DNA of 64,000 bases from Agelas oroides (lineage: Eukaryota; Porifera; Demospongiae; Agelasida; Agelasidae): NCBI GenBank assembly GCA_949130485.1, contig OX422183.1, forward strand, positions 26,241,316 to 26,305,315. The letters run 5' to 3'. Position numbers and translations under genes: made by a program. Numbering within the stretch: position 1 is the first letter of the stretch; each line of letters opens with the position of its first letter. This document shows positions 1-9,323 of this stretch, piece after piece. Under the pieces are notes generated by a model. The model was not told where the DNA came from and ran no database searches. It worked only from the letters and a program-made list of their open reading frames with translations.

Positions 1-640
1 ATTCTTCCCTCTGTTCCTCTGTCCCTATCCATGTTCTCCTATCTCTGCCCCTGTCCTTGTCCTTGTACCTATTTGTCTGCCTCTTCCCTATCCTTCTTTC
101 CAAGTCCCTCTGTTCCTGTTCATCTGTTCCGGCCCCTCTGTCCCTGTCCATCTGTTCCTGTCACTCTGTCCCTGTTCCTATCTATCTGTTACAGTCGCCC
201 TATCATTGTACCCCTGTCACTCTGTTCCAGTCCCTGTGCCTTTGTTCCTGTTCCTTTCCGTCTGTCCGTATGCTGGCCTCTGTCCATGTCCCTCTGTTCC
301 TGTGACCCTAGACGTCCTTGTCCTTGTCACTATCCCTCTCTCCCTGTCCCTGTACCTGTGCCTTTGTCCCAAACTCTTTGTCCTTGTCCCTCTGTGCCTA
401 ACTCTTTCTCCTCTGTCCCTGTCTGTCCATCTTCCAGTTCCTCTACCTGTCCACCTCCCTCTCTCCCTGTCCCTGTCCCTCTGTCCGTATCTCAGTCCCT
501 GTCTTTCTCTCCCTGTCCCCGTCCCTGTCCCTCATTCCCTATTCATGTCCCTCTCTCCCTGTTCCTATGTCCCTTTCCCTGTCTCTCTCTCCCTGCCTCT
601 TTCGCTCTATCCCCCTGTCCCTGTGTTTGTCCTTCTGTCC
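1..640. repeat. Satellite array segment 1, pre-core module
   Basis: Degenerate TGTCCC / CCCTCTGT satellite. This 640-bp stretch is the module that precedes a core: closely similar sequence lies immediately upstream of the cores at 19811, 32006, 53203 and 60371, and a shortened version lies before 43217. Landmarks are the phrases around 34-60 (tatccatgttctc) and 268-310 (gctggcctctgtcc, gacgtccttg). Several forward frames are open, but they read the same Leu/Ser/Cys/Pro/Val peptide and are not genes. Confidence 0.9.
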
Positions 641-855
641 TTGACTCTACCCTCCCTTTTGTTGATATACCTGGTTCTACTAGGTTCATTATGACATCCC
701 CCAACTTTTGTAGTTGTACTGGATTACCCTTAACTCTACTTGGTTGTACTTGACTCTACCCAACTCTATGCTATAATGCTCTACCAGGTTTAGTTGAACT
801 CTCCTACAGTCTGCTACTTTGTACTACTAGAATCTATACAACACTCTGTATCCCA

Positions 856-1050
856 CTCTACCATAGCTTCTAATGGAATCTGCCTGACTCCACTACACTC
901 TACCATAGCTCTACCTGATTCTAAGGGACTCTGCTTCACTCCACCTCTCTCTGCCATGGCTCTATCTGATTCTACAGGAGAGTATTTGACTCCACCTCAC
1001 TTCACCATGGATTTCCTGGTTCCAATCAATGCCACCCTTACTCTACATCT
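856..1050 (+). repeat. 51-bp minisatellite inside core 1
   Basis: Units start at 898, 949 and 1000 (exactly 51 bp apart), with a shortened 42-bp unit at 856. Each reads roughly ctctaccatagctctacctg followed by a gattctaagggactctg-like half and a gactccacct end. The matching stretches are near 20025, 32214, 43432, 53418 and 60585. Because 51 and 42 are multiples of three, one frame stays open for about 90 codons with a 17-residue repeat ending LTPP. That frame has no ATG at its start, is frameshifted in core 3, and most differences between copies change the residue, so I call it a non-coding minisatellite. Confidence 0.8.
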
Positions 1051-1566
1051 TTCTAGTTCTACTTGACTGTTGTTATTTTGCAAAGATAGTGGTTTTGTTG
1101 CTTCTTACTTCCTTTTGTTCCTACTTATATGCACTTACTCCTCACTAAAGCATCCCTACATGTCTCAAGAAGTCATGCTAGTAGAACTAGGGCAGAATCT
1201 GCATCTAGTGAGGTTTTCTGTATTGAAGAAGTCCCACAATCAACTTTACACTGACAAGAATTCTGCACAATGTAACACGCTATTACAGCAGAAACCCTTC
1301 CCCCTGACTCGCCTCAGAACCAGCCAACTCCCCCTCCACTTATCCCCAGTAACAGTCTAACCTCTTTCCACAACACGTACACTAGCTCCCAGCATGAAGA
1401 GTCCTTATCTCGATTCCTTCAATTATTCAGCCCTACCCTAGCATACATGTAATCTGAAACAAATGGCCATCACCCTCCCCCCTTCTCCCTCTCCCTCAAA
1501 GTTCCCTAAGGATTAGGGGAAGACATAATTTGCACAGTTTTGTGAGTGTTACCTCAGCAAATGGGA

Positions 1567-1586
1567 GCTACGATGTGCGTCGTAGC
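1567..1586. other. Short perfect hairpin in core 1
   Basis: GCTACGA (1567-1573), 6-nt loop, TCGTAGC (1580-1586). It is intact in core 7 and mutated in cores 2 (one arm) and 6 (both arms). It is lost in cores 3 and 5, which carry overlapping deletions of about 490-500 bp. The lack of compensating changes argues against a selected RNA stem. Confidence 0.6.
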
Positions 1587-2160
1587 AGTGTTGGCGCTCC
1601 CCCACCCGACACCCCAACCACTGCTGTGTAGCTATCTCTTGGATACACTGACAACGCAGTCGGAATGGAGGTGATGTAGCTAGCTACACTACCTGCAAGG
1701 TTGAACTTCTTAGAAGCTAGTAGCTATAGATAGTCAAGAGTACAAAAATCATATAAGCTAGGCAGTAATCTTGATGACATTCTGCCAAATGCATGCAAGT
1801 GAACCAAAAAAATGAGCAAAAAGTTTCCCCACTAGGGTGAGGTCTTGGGGTATTGGGCTACCACGACACACGCAACACTACATGGCCAGAACAAGTCCCA
1901 GGTAACACCTGATGGCAGAACCAGAGCCCCTCTCCTCCTTGCAGCTGGCTAGGCTGACACCCCTGGTTCCACTCCGTGTCCAGAGTCTGTGGGATGTAAG
2001 GGAGGAACAGAGCGGCCCCTAGACCATATCGAGCAGCCAACTCGCATAGCTCTGAACCTTCTAACAGCTTTGGTTATGACTGTTAGTCCCCACAGTCTCC
2101 ATGTAGGACACTCCCCAACAGCTGCGGACAGTGTGGGTACTAGTAAAAGTGTTTTTCTCC

Positions 2161-2180
2161 TATTTATACTGCTATAAAAT
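2161..2180. promoter_or_regulatory. Back-to-back TATA-like boxes, candidate bidirectional promoter
   Basis: On the minus strand 2161-2168 reads TATAAATA followed by GG, a good match to the TATA consensus. Five bases away the plus strand reads TATAAAAT (2173-2180). The minus-facing box is invariant in the other cores that contain this block: 21322-21329, 33022-33029, 44233-44240, 54722-54729 and 61883-61890. The plus-facing box is TATATAA in core 2. A CpG-rich segment (2245-2320) lies upstream of the minus-facing box. A minus transcript would run through the core into the pre-core satellite and be rich in GGGACA. The promoter role is inferred from motifs only. Confidence 0.4.
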
Positions 2181-2219
2181 GCGTCCCTAATAATTATGGG
2201 TTTCGAAACAATGAATCTC

Positions 2220-2236
2220 ATTAACGTCTCGTTAAT
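2220..2236. promoter_or_regulatory. Perfect palindrome ATTAACG-TCT-CGTTAAT
   Basis: Seven-base arms with a 3-base centre, about 40 bp from the TATA-like pair. The palindrome is identical in cores 2, 5, 6 and 7, with a small change in the right arm of core 3. It could be a dimeric factor site or simply a conserved feature of a young repeat. Confidence 0.35.
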
Positions 2237-2244
2237 TACATTTC

Positions 2245-2317
2245 CGCTTGCGCGTGCGCGCGTTCGCTTGCACCTCATTAGCCCTCGCGGTCGCGGAACC
2301 AGACTCGGACTCCGCGA
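2245..2317. other. CpG-rich segment with Z-DNA-like tract and 7-bp hairpin
   Basis: A 14-bp alternating purine-pyrimidine tract (2249-2262, tgcgcgtgcgcgcg) lies between two direct CGCTTGC repeats (2245-2251 and 2265-2271). Next comes TCGCGGA (2291-2297) pairing with TCCGCGA (2311-2317) across a 13-base loop. The CpG density contrasts with the rest of the window. Core 7 has lost exactly one CGCTTGC-to-CGCTTGC interval (20 bp), as expected of slippage. The hairpin coincides with the MITE target in core 2 and with breakpoints in cores 4 and 5. Confidence 0.7.
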
Positions 2318-2769
2318 GCTAACCAGATCCAAACGCAGTTTTTGTCACTACTGGCAGGAGCCGTGTGAAGGTCTGCAGTCTAGATCAAAGGACAAATGTT
2401 AGCTTCAAGCTAGGGTATAGCTGGAAGTAACAGCTAGCCACACGATCATGGCTGAGAGTCAACGTATCAGAAACAGTGCTGCATTACGTCTCAGATGATG
2501 TGGTGTCTTCTGGTTTCCCATGGTGTCTCATCGTCTAGCAGGTACAGGGTGCACTTGCAGATTGCTCTGAGATGAACAGTCAGTAAGATATCAAGGTGAT
2601 TGTGTAACCAACATAGGCAGTGTTGTCCCATTGTGTCTCATGTCACATGGGATCTCATCATCTTACATGATGGTTCGTGTTGTCTGATGGTTTCAAGGTT
2701 TCATGTCGAAGCACCCTGATGACCAGTGTTTTTGAAGCATATCTACCAAAAAACAAGTCACTTTGACAT

Positions 2770-2889
2770 AACTGCCCAACCCATTTGAGCCATAAATGCC
2801 CCACCCATTTATGACGAATATGCCCCACCCATTTGTGACCTAAATGCCACACCCATTTATGACATAAATGCCACACCTATTCAAGCGAT
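2770..2889. repeat. 24-bp VNTR in core 1 (5 units)
   Basis: Five tandem units of exactly 24 bp, roughly AAATGCCCCACCCATTTATG plus ACGT. The same locus holds 3 units in core 2 (22408-22480), 6 in core 3 (33619-33759), 3 in core 4 (40855-40926), 4 in core 5 (44631-44726), 5 in core 6 (55336-55455) and 2 in core 7 (62475-62522). On the minus strand it translates as an 8-residue HKWVGHL-type repeat because 24 is a multiple of three, which is incidental. Confidence 0.9.
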
Positions 2890-3182
2890 GAATGTCTCAT
2901 TCCGGATTTGCCAACTGGTGCTGGTGCACCCCCACTTGACACACAACTGCCTATGTTGCTGTCCCACTATCCATTCCGTGTTCTGCTTCTGTGTCTTTCA
3001 CTTTAGTCCATCTGTCCCTGTCCCTAAGTCCCTGTTTCCTTCCATGTGTCCCTGTCGTGGAAATTTTCACCTAATGATCATCGATTTGCCAGCTGGTGTT
3101 GGTGCACCCCCACTTGACGCACAACTGCCTCTGTTGCTGTCCCACTATCCATTAAATGTTCTGCTTCTGTGTCTTTCACTTT

Positions 3183-6100
3183 GTCTGTCTGTCCCTGTCC
3201 CTATGTCCCTGTCAATGTCCCTGTCACTATCCCTGTTCCCCTGTCCCTGTTGCTGTCACTATCCCTGGTCCCTGTCCCTATTCCTCTGTCCCTTTCTCTG
3301 TTCTAATCCGTCTGTCCCTGTCCCTATGTCTGTCCTTCTCCCCTTGTCCCGGTACCTGTCCCTGTCCATCTTCCTCTGTCCCAGGTCTGTCTCTGATGTC
3401 GTACCGGTACCAGTCCTCGCTTCTTTGTCATCTTCCCTCTCCCCTCCACTGTGTCCTCCTGCTCCTGTTTTTATCCCTCCAAGGCCATTTCTGGCCCTCT
3501 GTTCCCGTTCCCCCATTCCTGTCCCTCTGTCCCTGTCTCTCTGTCCCTGTCCCTCTGTCCCTGTCACTCTGTCCGTGTCTCAGTCGCTATTCCAGTCCCT
3601 CTTTCCTTATTCTTGTCCGTCTGTTGTGCTTCTGTTCCTGTCCACGTCCCCCTTTCCATGTCCCTTTCTGTAGATGCCCGTTTCTGTCCTCCTTTCCCTG
3701 TTCCTGTCCCTGTCTGTCTGTCACAGTCCCTGTCCTTCGGTCCATGTCCATCTGCCCTTTCTCTGTTCCTGCACCTTTCGCTGTGATTCCTTCCTGTCCC
3801 TCTCTCATCCTGTCACTGTCCCTCTGTCCCTTTCCCTACCTCTGTCAATTGTCCCTCCGTCCCTGTGTCCTTGTTCGTCTGTCCTCGCCCCTATTTCTGT
3901 GTCGCTCTCCCTGTTCACCTTTCCCCCTGTCCCTGTCCTCTGTTCCGATCCCTGTCCCTCTGTCCTTGTCCCTCTGTCCTTGTCCCCTGTTACTCTCCCT
4001 GTCACTCTCCCTGTCCCTCTGTGCTGTCCGTCTGTCCTTCTCCCTCTGTCCTTGTCCCTCTGTCCTTGTTCCTCTGTCCTTGTCCCTCTGTCCTTGTCCC
4101 CTGTCACTCTCCCTGTCCCCCTGTCCCTTTCCCTGTGTTCCGGTCCCGTACCCTGTGTCCTTGTCCCTCTGTTCCGGTCCCGTTCCCTCTGTCGTTGTCC
4201 CCTGTCCCCCTGTCGCTGACCCTCTCTCCCTGTCCCTCTGTCCTTATTCATCTGTCACTCTGTCCCTGTTCCAGTCCTTGTCCGTCTGTATCTGTTCCTC
4301 TTTGTGTACCTCTCCTTGTCCCTCTGTCCCTGTACCTATCTCCCTTTCTCTGTCCCTGTCCTCATCTCAATCTCCCTCTTCATTATCCATATCCCTTTGT
4401 CCCTGTACATCTGGCCCTGTCACTATGTTCCTGTTCCTTTCTTTGTCCCGATCCATCTCCCTCTTCCATGTCCCCATCCCTCTGTCCTTGTCTCTCTGTC
4501 CTTGTCCCTCTGTCCCTGTCCCTCTGTCCCTGTCCCTCTATCCCTGTCCCTCTGTTCTTGTCCCTGTCCTTGTCCCTCTGTTTCTGTCTCATCTCTACTT
4601 GTCCCTATACCTCTTTCCTTATTCCAGTGCCTGCGTCCTTGTGCATCTGTCCTTCCCCTATTTCTGTGTCCCTCTCCCTGTCCTCCTGTCCCACTGTCCC
4701 TGTCCCTCTGTCCCTGTCCCTGTCCCTCTGTCCTTGTCACTCTGTCCCTGTCCCTCTGTCCTTTTTCCCTGTCACTCTCCCTGTACCCCTGTCCCTGTCC
4801 CTGTTTGTGTCCTTCTCCGTGTCCCTCTGTCCCTGTACCTGTCTACTTGTCTCTCTTCCTGCCCTTGTCTCTATCTCCCTCTTCCTTGTCCATATCCCTT
4901 TGTCCCTGTACATCTGGCACTGTCACTCTGTCCTTGTACCTATCTCCCTGTCTCTGTCCCTGTCCTCATCTCTATCTCCCTTTACCTTATCCGTATTCAT
5001 TTGTCCCTGTACATCTCGCCCTGTCACTCTGTGCCTGTTCCTGTCTTTGTCCCTATCCATCTCCCTCTTCCTTGTCTACATCCCTCTGTCCCTGTACCTC
5101 TCTACTTTTCCCTCTGTCCCTGTCCCTCTGTCCTTGTACCTCTGTCTCTGTCCCTCTGTCCTTGTCCCTCTGTCCCTGTCCCTCTGTCCCTGTCCCCTGC
5201 CTCTCTCCCTGTCCCCCTGTCCTTGTCCCTCGGTTGTGTCCCTCAGTCCCTGTCCCTCTGTCTCTGTCTCATCTCTCCTTGTCCCTATACCTCTTTCCTT
5301 ATTCCAGTCCCTGTGTCCCTGTCCCTATGTCCTTGTGCATCTGTCCTTCACCTACTTCTGTGTCCCTCTCCCTGTCCTACTGTCGCGCTGTCCCTGTCCC
5401 TTTGTCCCTGTCCCTCGGTCCCTGTCCCTGTCCTCTGTCCTTGTCTCTCTGTCCCTGTCCCTCTGTGGCACTCACCCTGTCCCCCTGTCCATGTCCATAT
5501 TTGTGTCCCTCTCCATGTCCCTCTGTCCCTGTACCTGTCTCCTTGTCTCTGTCCCTGTCCTTGTCTCTATCTCCCTCTTCCTTGTCCATATCCCTTTGTC
5601 CCCGTACATCAGGCACTGTCACTCTGTCCCTGATCCTGTTTGTGTCCATATCCATCTCCGTCTTCCTTGTCCCTTTCCCTCTGTCCTTGTCCATCTGGCC
5701 CTGTCTCTCTGTCCCTGTTCCTGTCCATCGCTCTCTGTCCCTCTCACTGTCACTCTATCCCTCTCTCTCTCCCTGTGTCCCTTTCAATTTGTACATCCCT
5801 CAGTCCCAGTTCTCCTGTCTATGTCCCAGTCCAAGTCCTTGTCCCTATGTATCTCTCTCTTCCCTGTCCTTCTATCCTGGTCCCCCTGTCCCCGTTCCCT
5901 TCTATCTGTCATAGTGCCTGTCCCTTTGCTGTCATTCATTTCCTATCCCTGTCCCAGTCCCTCTGTCCCCCAGTCTCTGTCCCCATGTGTGTCCTTGTCC
6001 CTGTCACTCTATCCCTGTTCCTGTTCCTATCCCTCTGCAGCTGTCCCTGTGCTTCAACTCCTGACCCTGTACCTGTCGTTATCACCATCGGTTCGTTCCT

Positions 6101-9100
6101 GTCTGTATCACCCTGTCCCCGTTCCTGTCCCTCTCCCGGTTGCCATCCGTCTGTCCCTCTGTTTCGCTTTCCCTCTGTTCCTGTCCCTATGTCTGACCTT
6201 ATCCCTCTCCCCCGGTCTGACTATTCCTGTTGGTCCCTGTCCTTGTTCCACTCTTTGTCCCTGCCCTTGTTCCTGTTCCCATCCATGTCTGTGTCACTTT
6301 GTCTATGTCACTCTGTCCCTCTTCCTGTGCCTCTGTTTCTGTTGCTATATGTCCCTGTCCTGGTCCCTCTGTCTCTATCCATCTGTTCCCGTCACTCAGT
6401 CCCTGGTGCCTGTTCCTGTCTATCTGTCACAGTCCCTATCCATCTGTCATTGTCTCTGTCATTGTCTCTGTCCCTGTGTGTTTCGCTGTCCTTATTGGTA
6501 TCCCCAGCTCGCTGTCCCTCTGTCCCTGTTCATCTCCCTCTTCCTTGTTCATACCCCTTTCTCCCTATCCATCTCCCTCTTTCTTGTACCTATCCCTCTG
6601 TCCCAGTCCCTCTGTCCCTGTTCCTGTCGTTGTCCGTCTGTCCTTGTCTCTGTCCCTATTTGTGTCCCTCTCCCTGTTCCTCTGTCCCTGCACCTATCTC
6701 CCTGTCTCTGTCCCTCTACTCATCTCTATCTCCCTTTTCCTTATCCATGTCCTTTTCTTCCTGTACATCTCGCCCTGTCACTCGGTCTCTGTTCCTGTCT
6801 TTGTCCCTATCCATCTCCCTCTTCCTTGTTCATATCCGTTTGTCCCTGTACATCTGGCCCTGTCACTCTGTTCCTGTTCTTGTCCATCTGTCTCTGTCCC
6901 TGTCACTGTCCCTCAATCCCTCTCTCTGTCCCTGTGTCCCTTTCAATTTGTCCGTCCCTCTGTCCCTGTTCTCCTGTCTATGTCCCAGTCCCAGTCCTTG
7001 TGCCTATATATCTCCCTCTTTCCTGTCCTTCTATCCTTGTCCATCTGTCCCCATTCCTTTCTATCTGACATAGTCACTGTCCCTTTGCTGTCATTCATTT
7101 CCTATCCCTCCTGTCATTGTCCCTGTCCCTGTCACTCTATCTCTCTTCCTGTTCCTGTCCCTCTGCAGCTGTCCCTGTCCTTCAACCCCTGTCCCTGTTC
7201 CTGTCGTTATCACTACCGCTCTGTCCCTGTCTGTGTCACCCTGTCCCCGTTCCTGTCCCTCTCCCGGTTCCCATCCGTCTGTCCCTCTGTTTCTCTTTCC
7301 CTCTGTTGCTGTCCCTATGTCTGGGCTTGTCCCTTTCCCCCGGTCTGACTATACCTGTCGCTCCCTGTCCTTGTTGCTCTCTTTGTCCCTGCCCTTGTTC
7401 CTGTTCCTGTCCCTGTCTGTGTCACTTTGTCTGTGTCACTCTGTCCGTATCCCTGTCCCTCTGTCCCTGTTTGTGTCACCCTGTTCATGTTCCTGTCCTA
7501 TGTCACTGTTCCTCTGTCCCTGTCCCTATGTCTGTCCTTGTTTCTCTGTCCCTGTCTGACTATTCCTGTCGCTGTCCCTGTTGTTTCTCTGTTCGTGTCT
7601 GACTATTCCTGTCACTGTCCCTCTGTCCCTGTCATGTCCTGTCCCTGTCCAGTCCCTGTCCATCTGTCCCTCTGTCCCTCTCTCCCTGTCCTGTCCATGT
7701 TCCTGTCCGTGTTCCAGTGCCTTTCTTCCTGTTCCTATGTCCCATTGCCTGTTTGTGTGTCCATGTCCCAGTCCATTTCCCTCCACCCCTGTCCTCTCCT
7801 GGTCCCTCTGTCCCTGTCTATCTGTTCATGTCACTCAGTCCGGTGTCCCTGTTCCTGGGAGCTGTCTATCTGTCACAGTCCCTATCCCTCTGTCCCTGTC
7901 GATTTGACCTTGTCTTTGTCCCTGTCCCGATTGCTGTGATTTACTTCCTGTCCCTATCGCTGTCCCAAACTACCTTTTTCTCTCTCCGTCTGTCCCTATC
8001 CCTCTGTCCCTGTCCCTTTTCCTGTCCCTATCCTTGTCCGTCTGTCCTGTCTGTGTCATCCTGTCCCTGTTCCTGTCCCTCTTTCCTTATTCTTCTCCGT
8101 CTGTTGTCCTTCTGTTCCTGTCCAATTCCCCCTTTCCATGTCCATTTCCGTAGATCCCCGTTTCTGTCCTCCTTTCCCTGTTCCTGTCCCTGTCTGTCTG
8201 TCACAGTCCCTGTCCTTCGGTCCATGTTCATCTGCCCTTTCTCTGTTCCTGTACCTTTCACTGTCATACCTTCCTGTCCCTCTCTCAGCCTGTCACTGTC
8301 CCTCTGTCCCTTTCCCTACGTTTGTCAATTGTCCCTCCGTCCCTGTGTCCTTGTCCGTCTGTCCTTCCCCTATTTCTGTGTCCCTCTCCCTGTCCTCCTG
8401 TCCCTGTCCCTCTGTCCCTGTCCCTCTGTCCCAGTCCCTCTGTCCCTGTCCATCTGTCCTTGTCCCCTGTCACTCTCCCTGCCCCCCTGTCCCTATTTGT
8501 GTCCCTCTCCATGTCATACCTGTCTCCTTGTCTCTGTCCCTGTCCTTCTCTCTATCTCCCTCTTCCTTGTCCATATCCCTTTGTCCCTGTACATCTGTCA
8601 CTGTCACTCTGTCCCTGTTCCTGTCTTTGTCCATATCCATCTCCGTCTTCCTTGTCCCAATCCCTCTGTCCCTGTACATCTGGCCCTGTCACTCTGTTCC
8701 GCTTCCTGTCTTTGTCCTATCCATCTGTTCATATCCCTTTGTCCTTGTACATCTGGCCCTGTCACTCTGTCCCTGTTCCTGTCTTTGTCCCTACCCATCT
8801 CCCTCTTCCTTGTCCCCATCCCTCTGTCCCTGTACATCTGTCCCTGTCACTCTGTCCCTCTTCCTGTCTTTGTCCCTATCCATCCCCTTCTTCCTTGTTC
8901 ATAGCCCTTTGTCCCTGTGCATCTGGCGCTGTCACTCTGTCCCAGTCCCTGTTCCTCTTTGTGTCCTTCTCCTTGTCCCTCTGTCCCTGTACCTATTTGT
9001 GTCCCTCTCCTTGTCCCTCTGTCCCTGTACCTATCTCCCTTTCTCTGTCTCTGTCCTCATCTCTATCTCCCTCTTCATTATCCATATCCCTTTGTCCCTG

Positions 9101-9140
9101 TACATCTGGCCCTTTCTCTCTGTCCCTGTTCCTGTCCATC
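3183..9140. repeat. Satellite array segment 2
   Basis: Begins with the post-core module (3183 to about 3850) that follows every core. Its landmarks are the 10-bp palindrome gtaccggtac (3401-3410) and the phrase ggccattt-ctggccctctg. The rest is 14-mer satellite. From about 8500 to 8950 a ladder of sub-repeats marked by tgtacatctg recurs every 73-85 bp (tacatc at 8590, 8675, 8748 and 8833). Long open frames occur on both strands; they follow from repeat composition and I do not call any of them a gene. Confidence 0.9.
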
Positions 9141-9323
9141 AAACAAACAAACTCCTTCATTGTATTGCATGAGACATACATTACAAGAGAAGGGGGTGGT
9201 ATACTCCAGTTACATGCCAAAATGCTGAGCAATCGCATTGTACATAAATAATTGGTCCACCACAGTAATCGTATGGCTATAACTTATAGTTTACAAAACA
9301 GTATGGATTTACACAAACAATTT
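9140..9323 (-). other. LINE 3' UTR and TTTG-type tail
   Basis: About 180 bp between the ORF stop (TAA at 9326-9324) and the satellite. On the minus strand it ends tttgtttgttt next to satellite. There is no AATAAA on the minus strand here. A short 3' tandem tail instead of poly(A) is known in several LINE clades. A weak plus-strand frame crosses this region but has no recognisable product. Confidence 0.6.

Larger units (their letters stand above)
641..3182. repeat. Core unit, copy 1 (full length, 2.54 kb)
   Basis: Unique-sequence core of the higher-order repeat, repeated at 19811, 32006, 40370 (partial), 43217, 53203 and 60371. It begins at ttgactctac, where the satellite stops, and ends at gtgtctttcacttt, where it resumes. 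Internal parts: 51-bp minisatellite 856-1050; hairpin 1567-1586; conserved block about 1830-2180; opposed TATA-like boxes 2161-2168 and 2173-2180; palindrome 2220-2236; CpG-rich segment 2245-2320 with a 7-bp hairpin at 2291-2317; 24-bp VNTR 2770-2889; and a tail module present twice (about 2905-3005 and 3057-3182). No frame is maintained in all copies, and apparent starts of the longest frames are TTG or GTG. I see no recognisable gene. Function is unknown; a promoter or non-coding transcription unit is possible. Confidence 0.9.

Noticed and set aside
956-1028. Possible RNA polymerase III A and B boxes (tggctctatctg, ggttccaatca), suggesting a tRNA-derived SINE
   Set aside because: The B box has two mismatches at important positions, the A box is weak, and no tRNA-like fold is apparent.
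1858-2040. 60-codon minus-strand frame conserved in cores 1, 2, 3, 6 and 7
   Set aside because: It starts at TTG, is broken by a stop in core 5, and is conserved no better than the surrounding core by eye. No family is recognised.
1989-2177. 62-codon plus-strand frame repeated in six cores
   Set aside because: It starts at GTG, overlaps opposed frames and the promoter-like block, and has no recognisable domain. Conservation reflects recent copies.
1949-2332. 127-codon minus-strand frame across the CpG-rich and TATA-like block
   Set aside because: The listed start is TTG; an internal ATG exists, but the frame is cut by the MITE in core 2 and shifted by the 20-bp deletion in core 7.
2770-2889. 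CRISPR-like short regular repeats
   Set aside because: The 24-bp units are directly adjacent with no spacers, in a eukaryotic setting; it is a VNTR.
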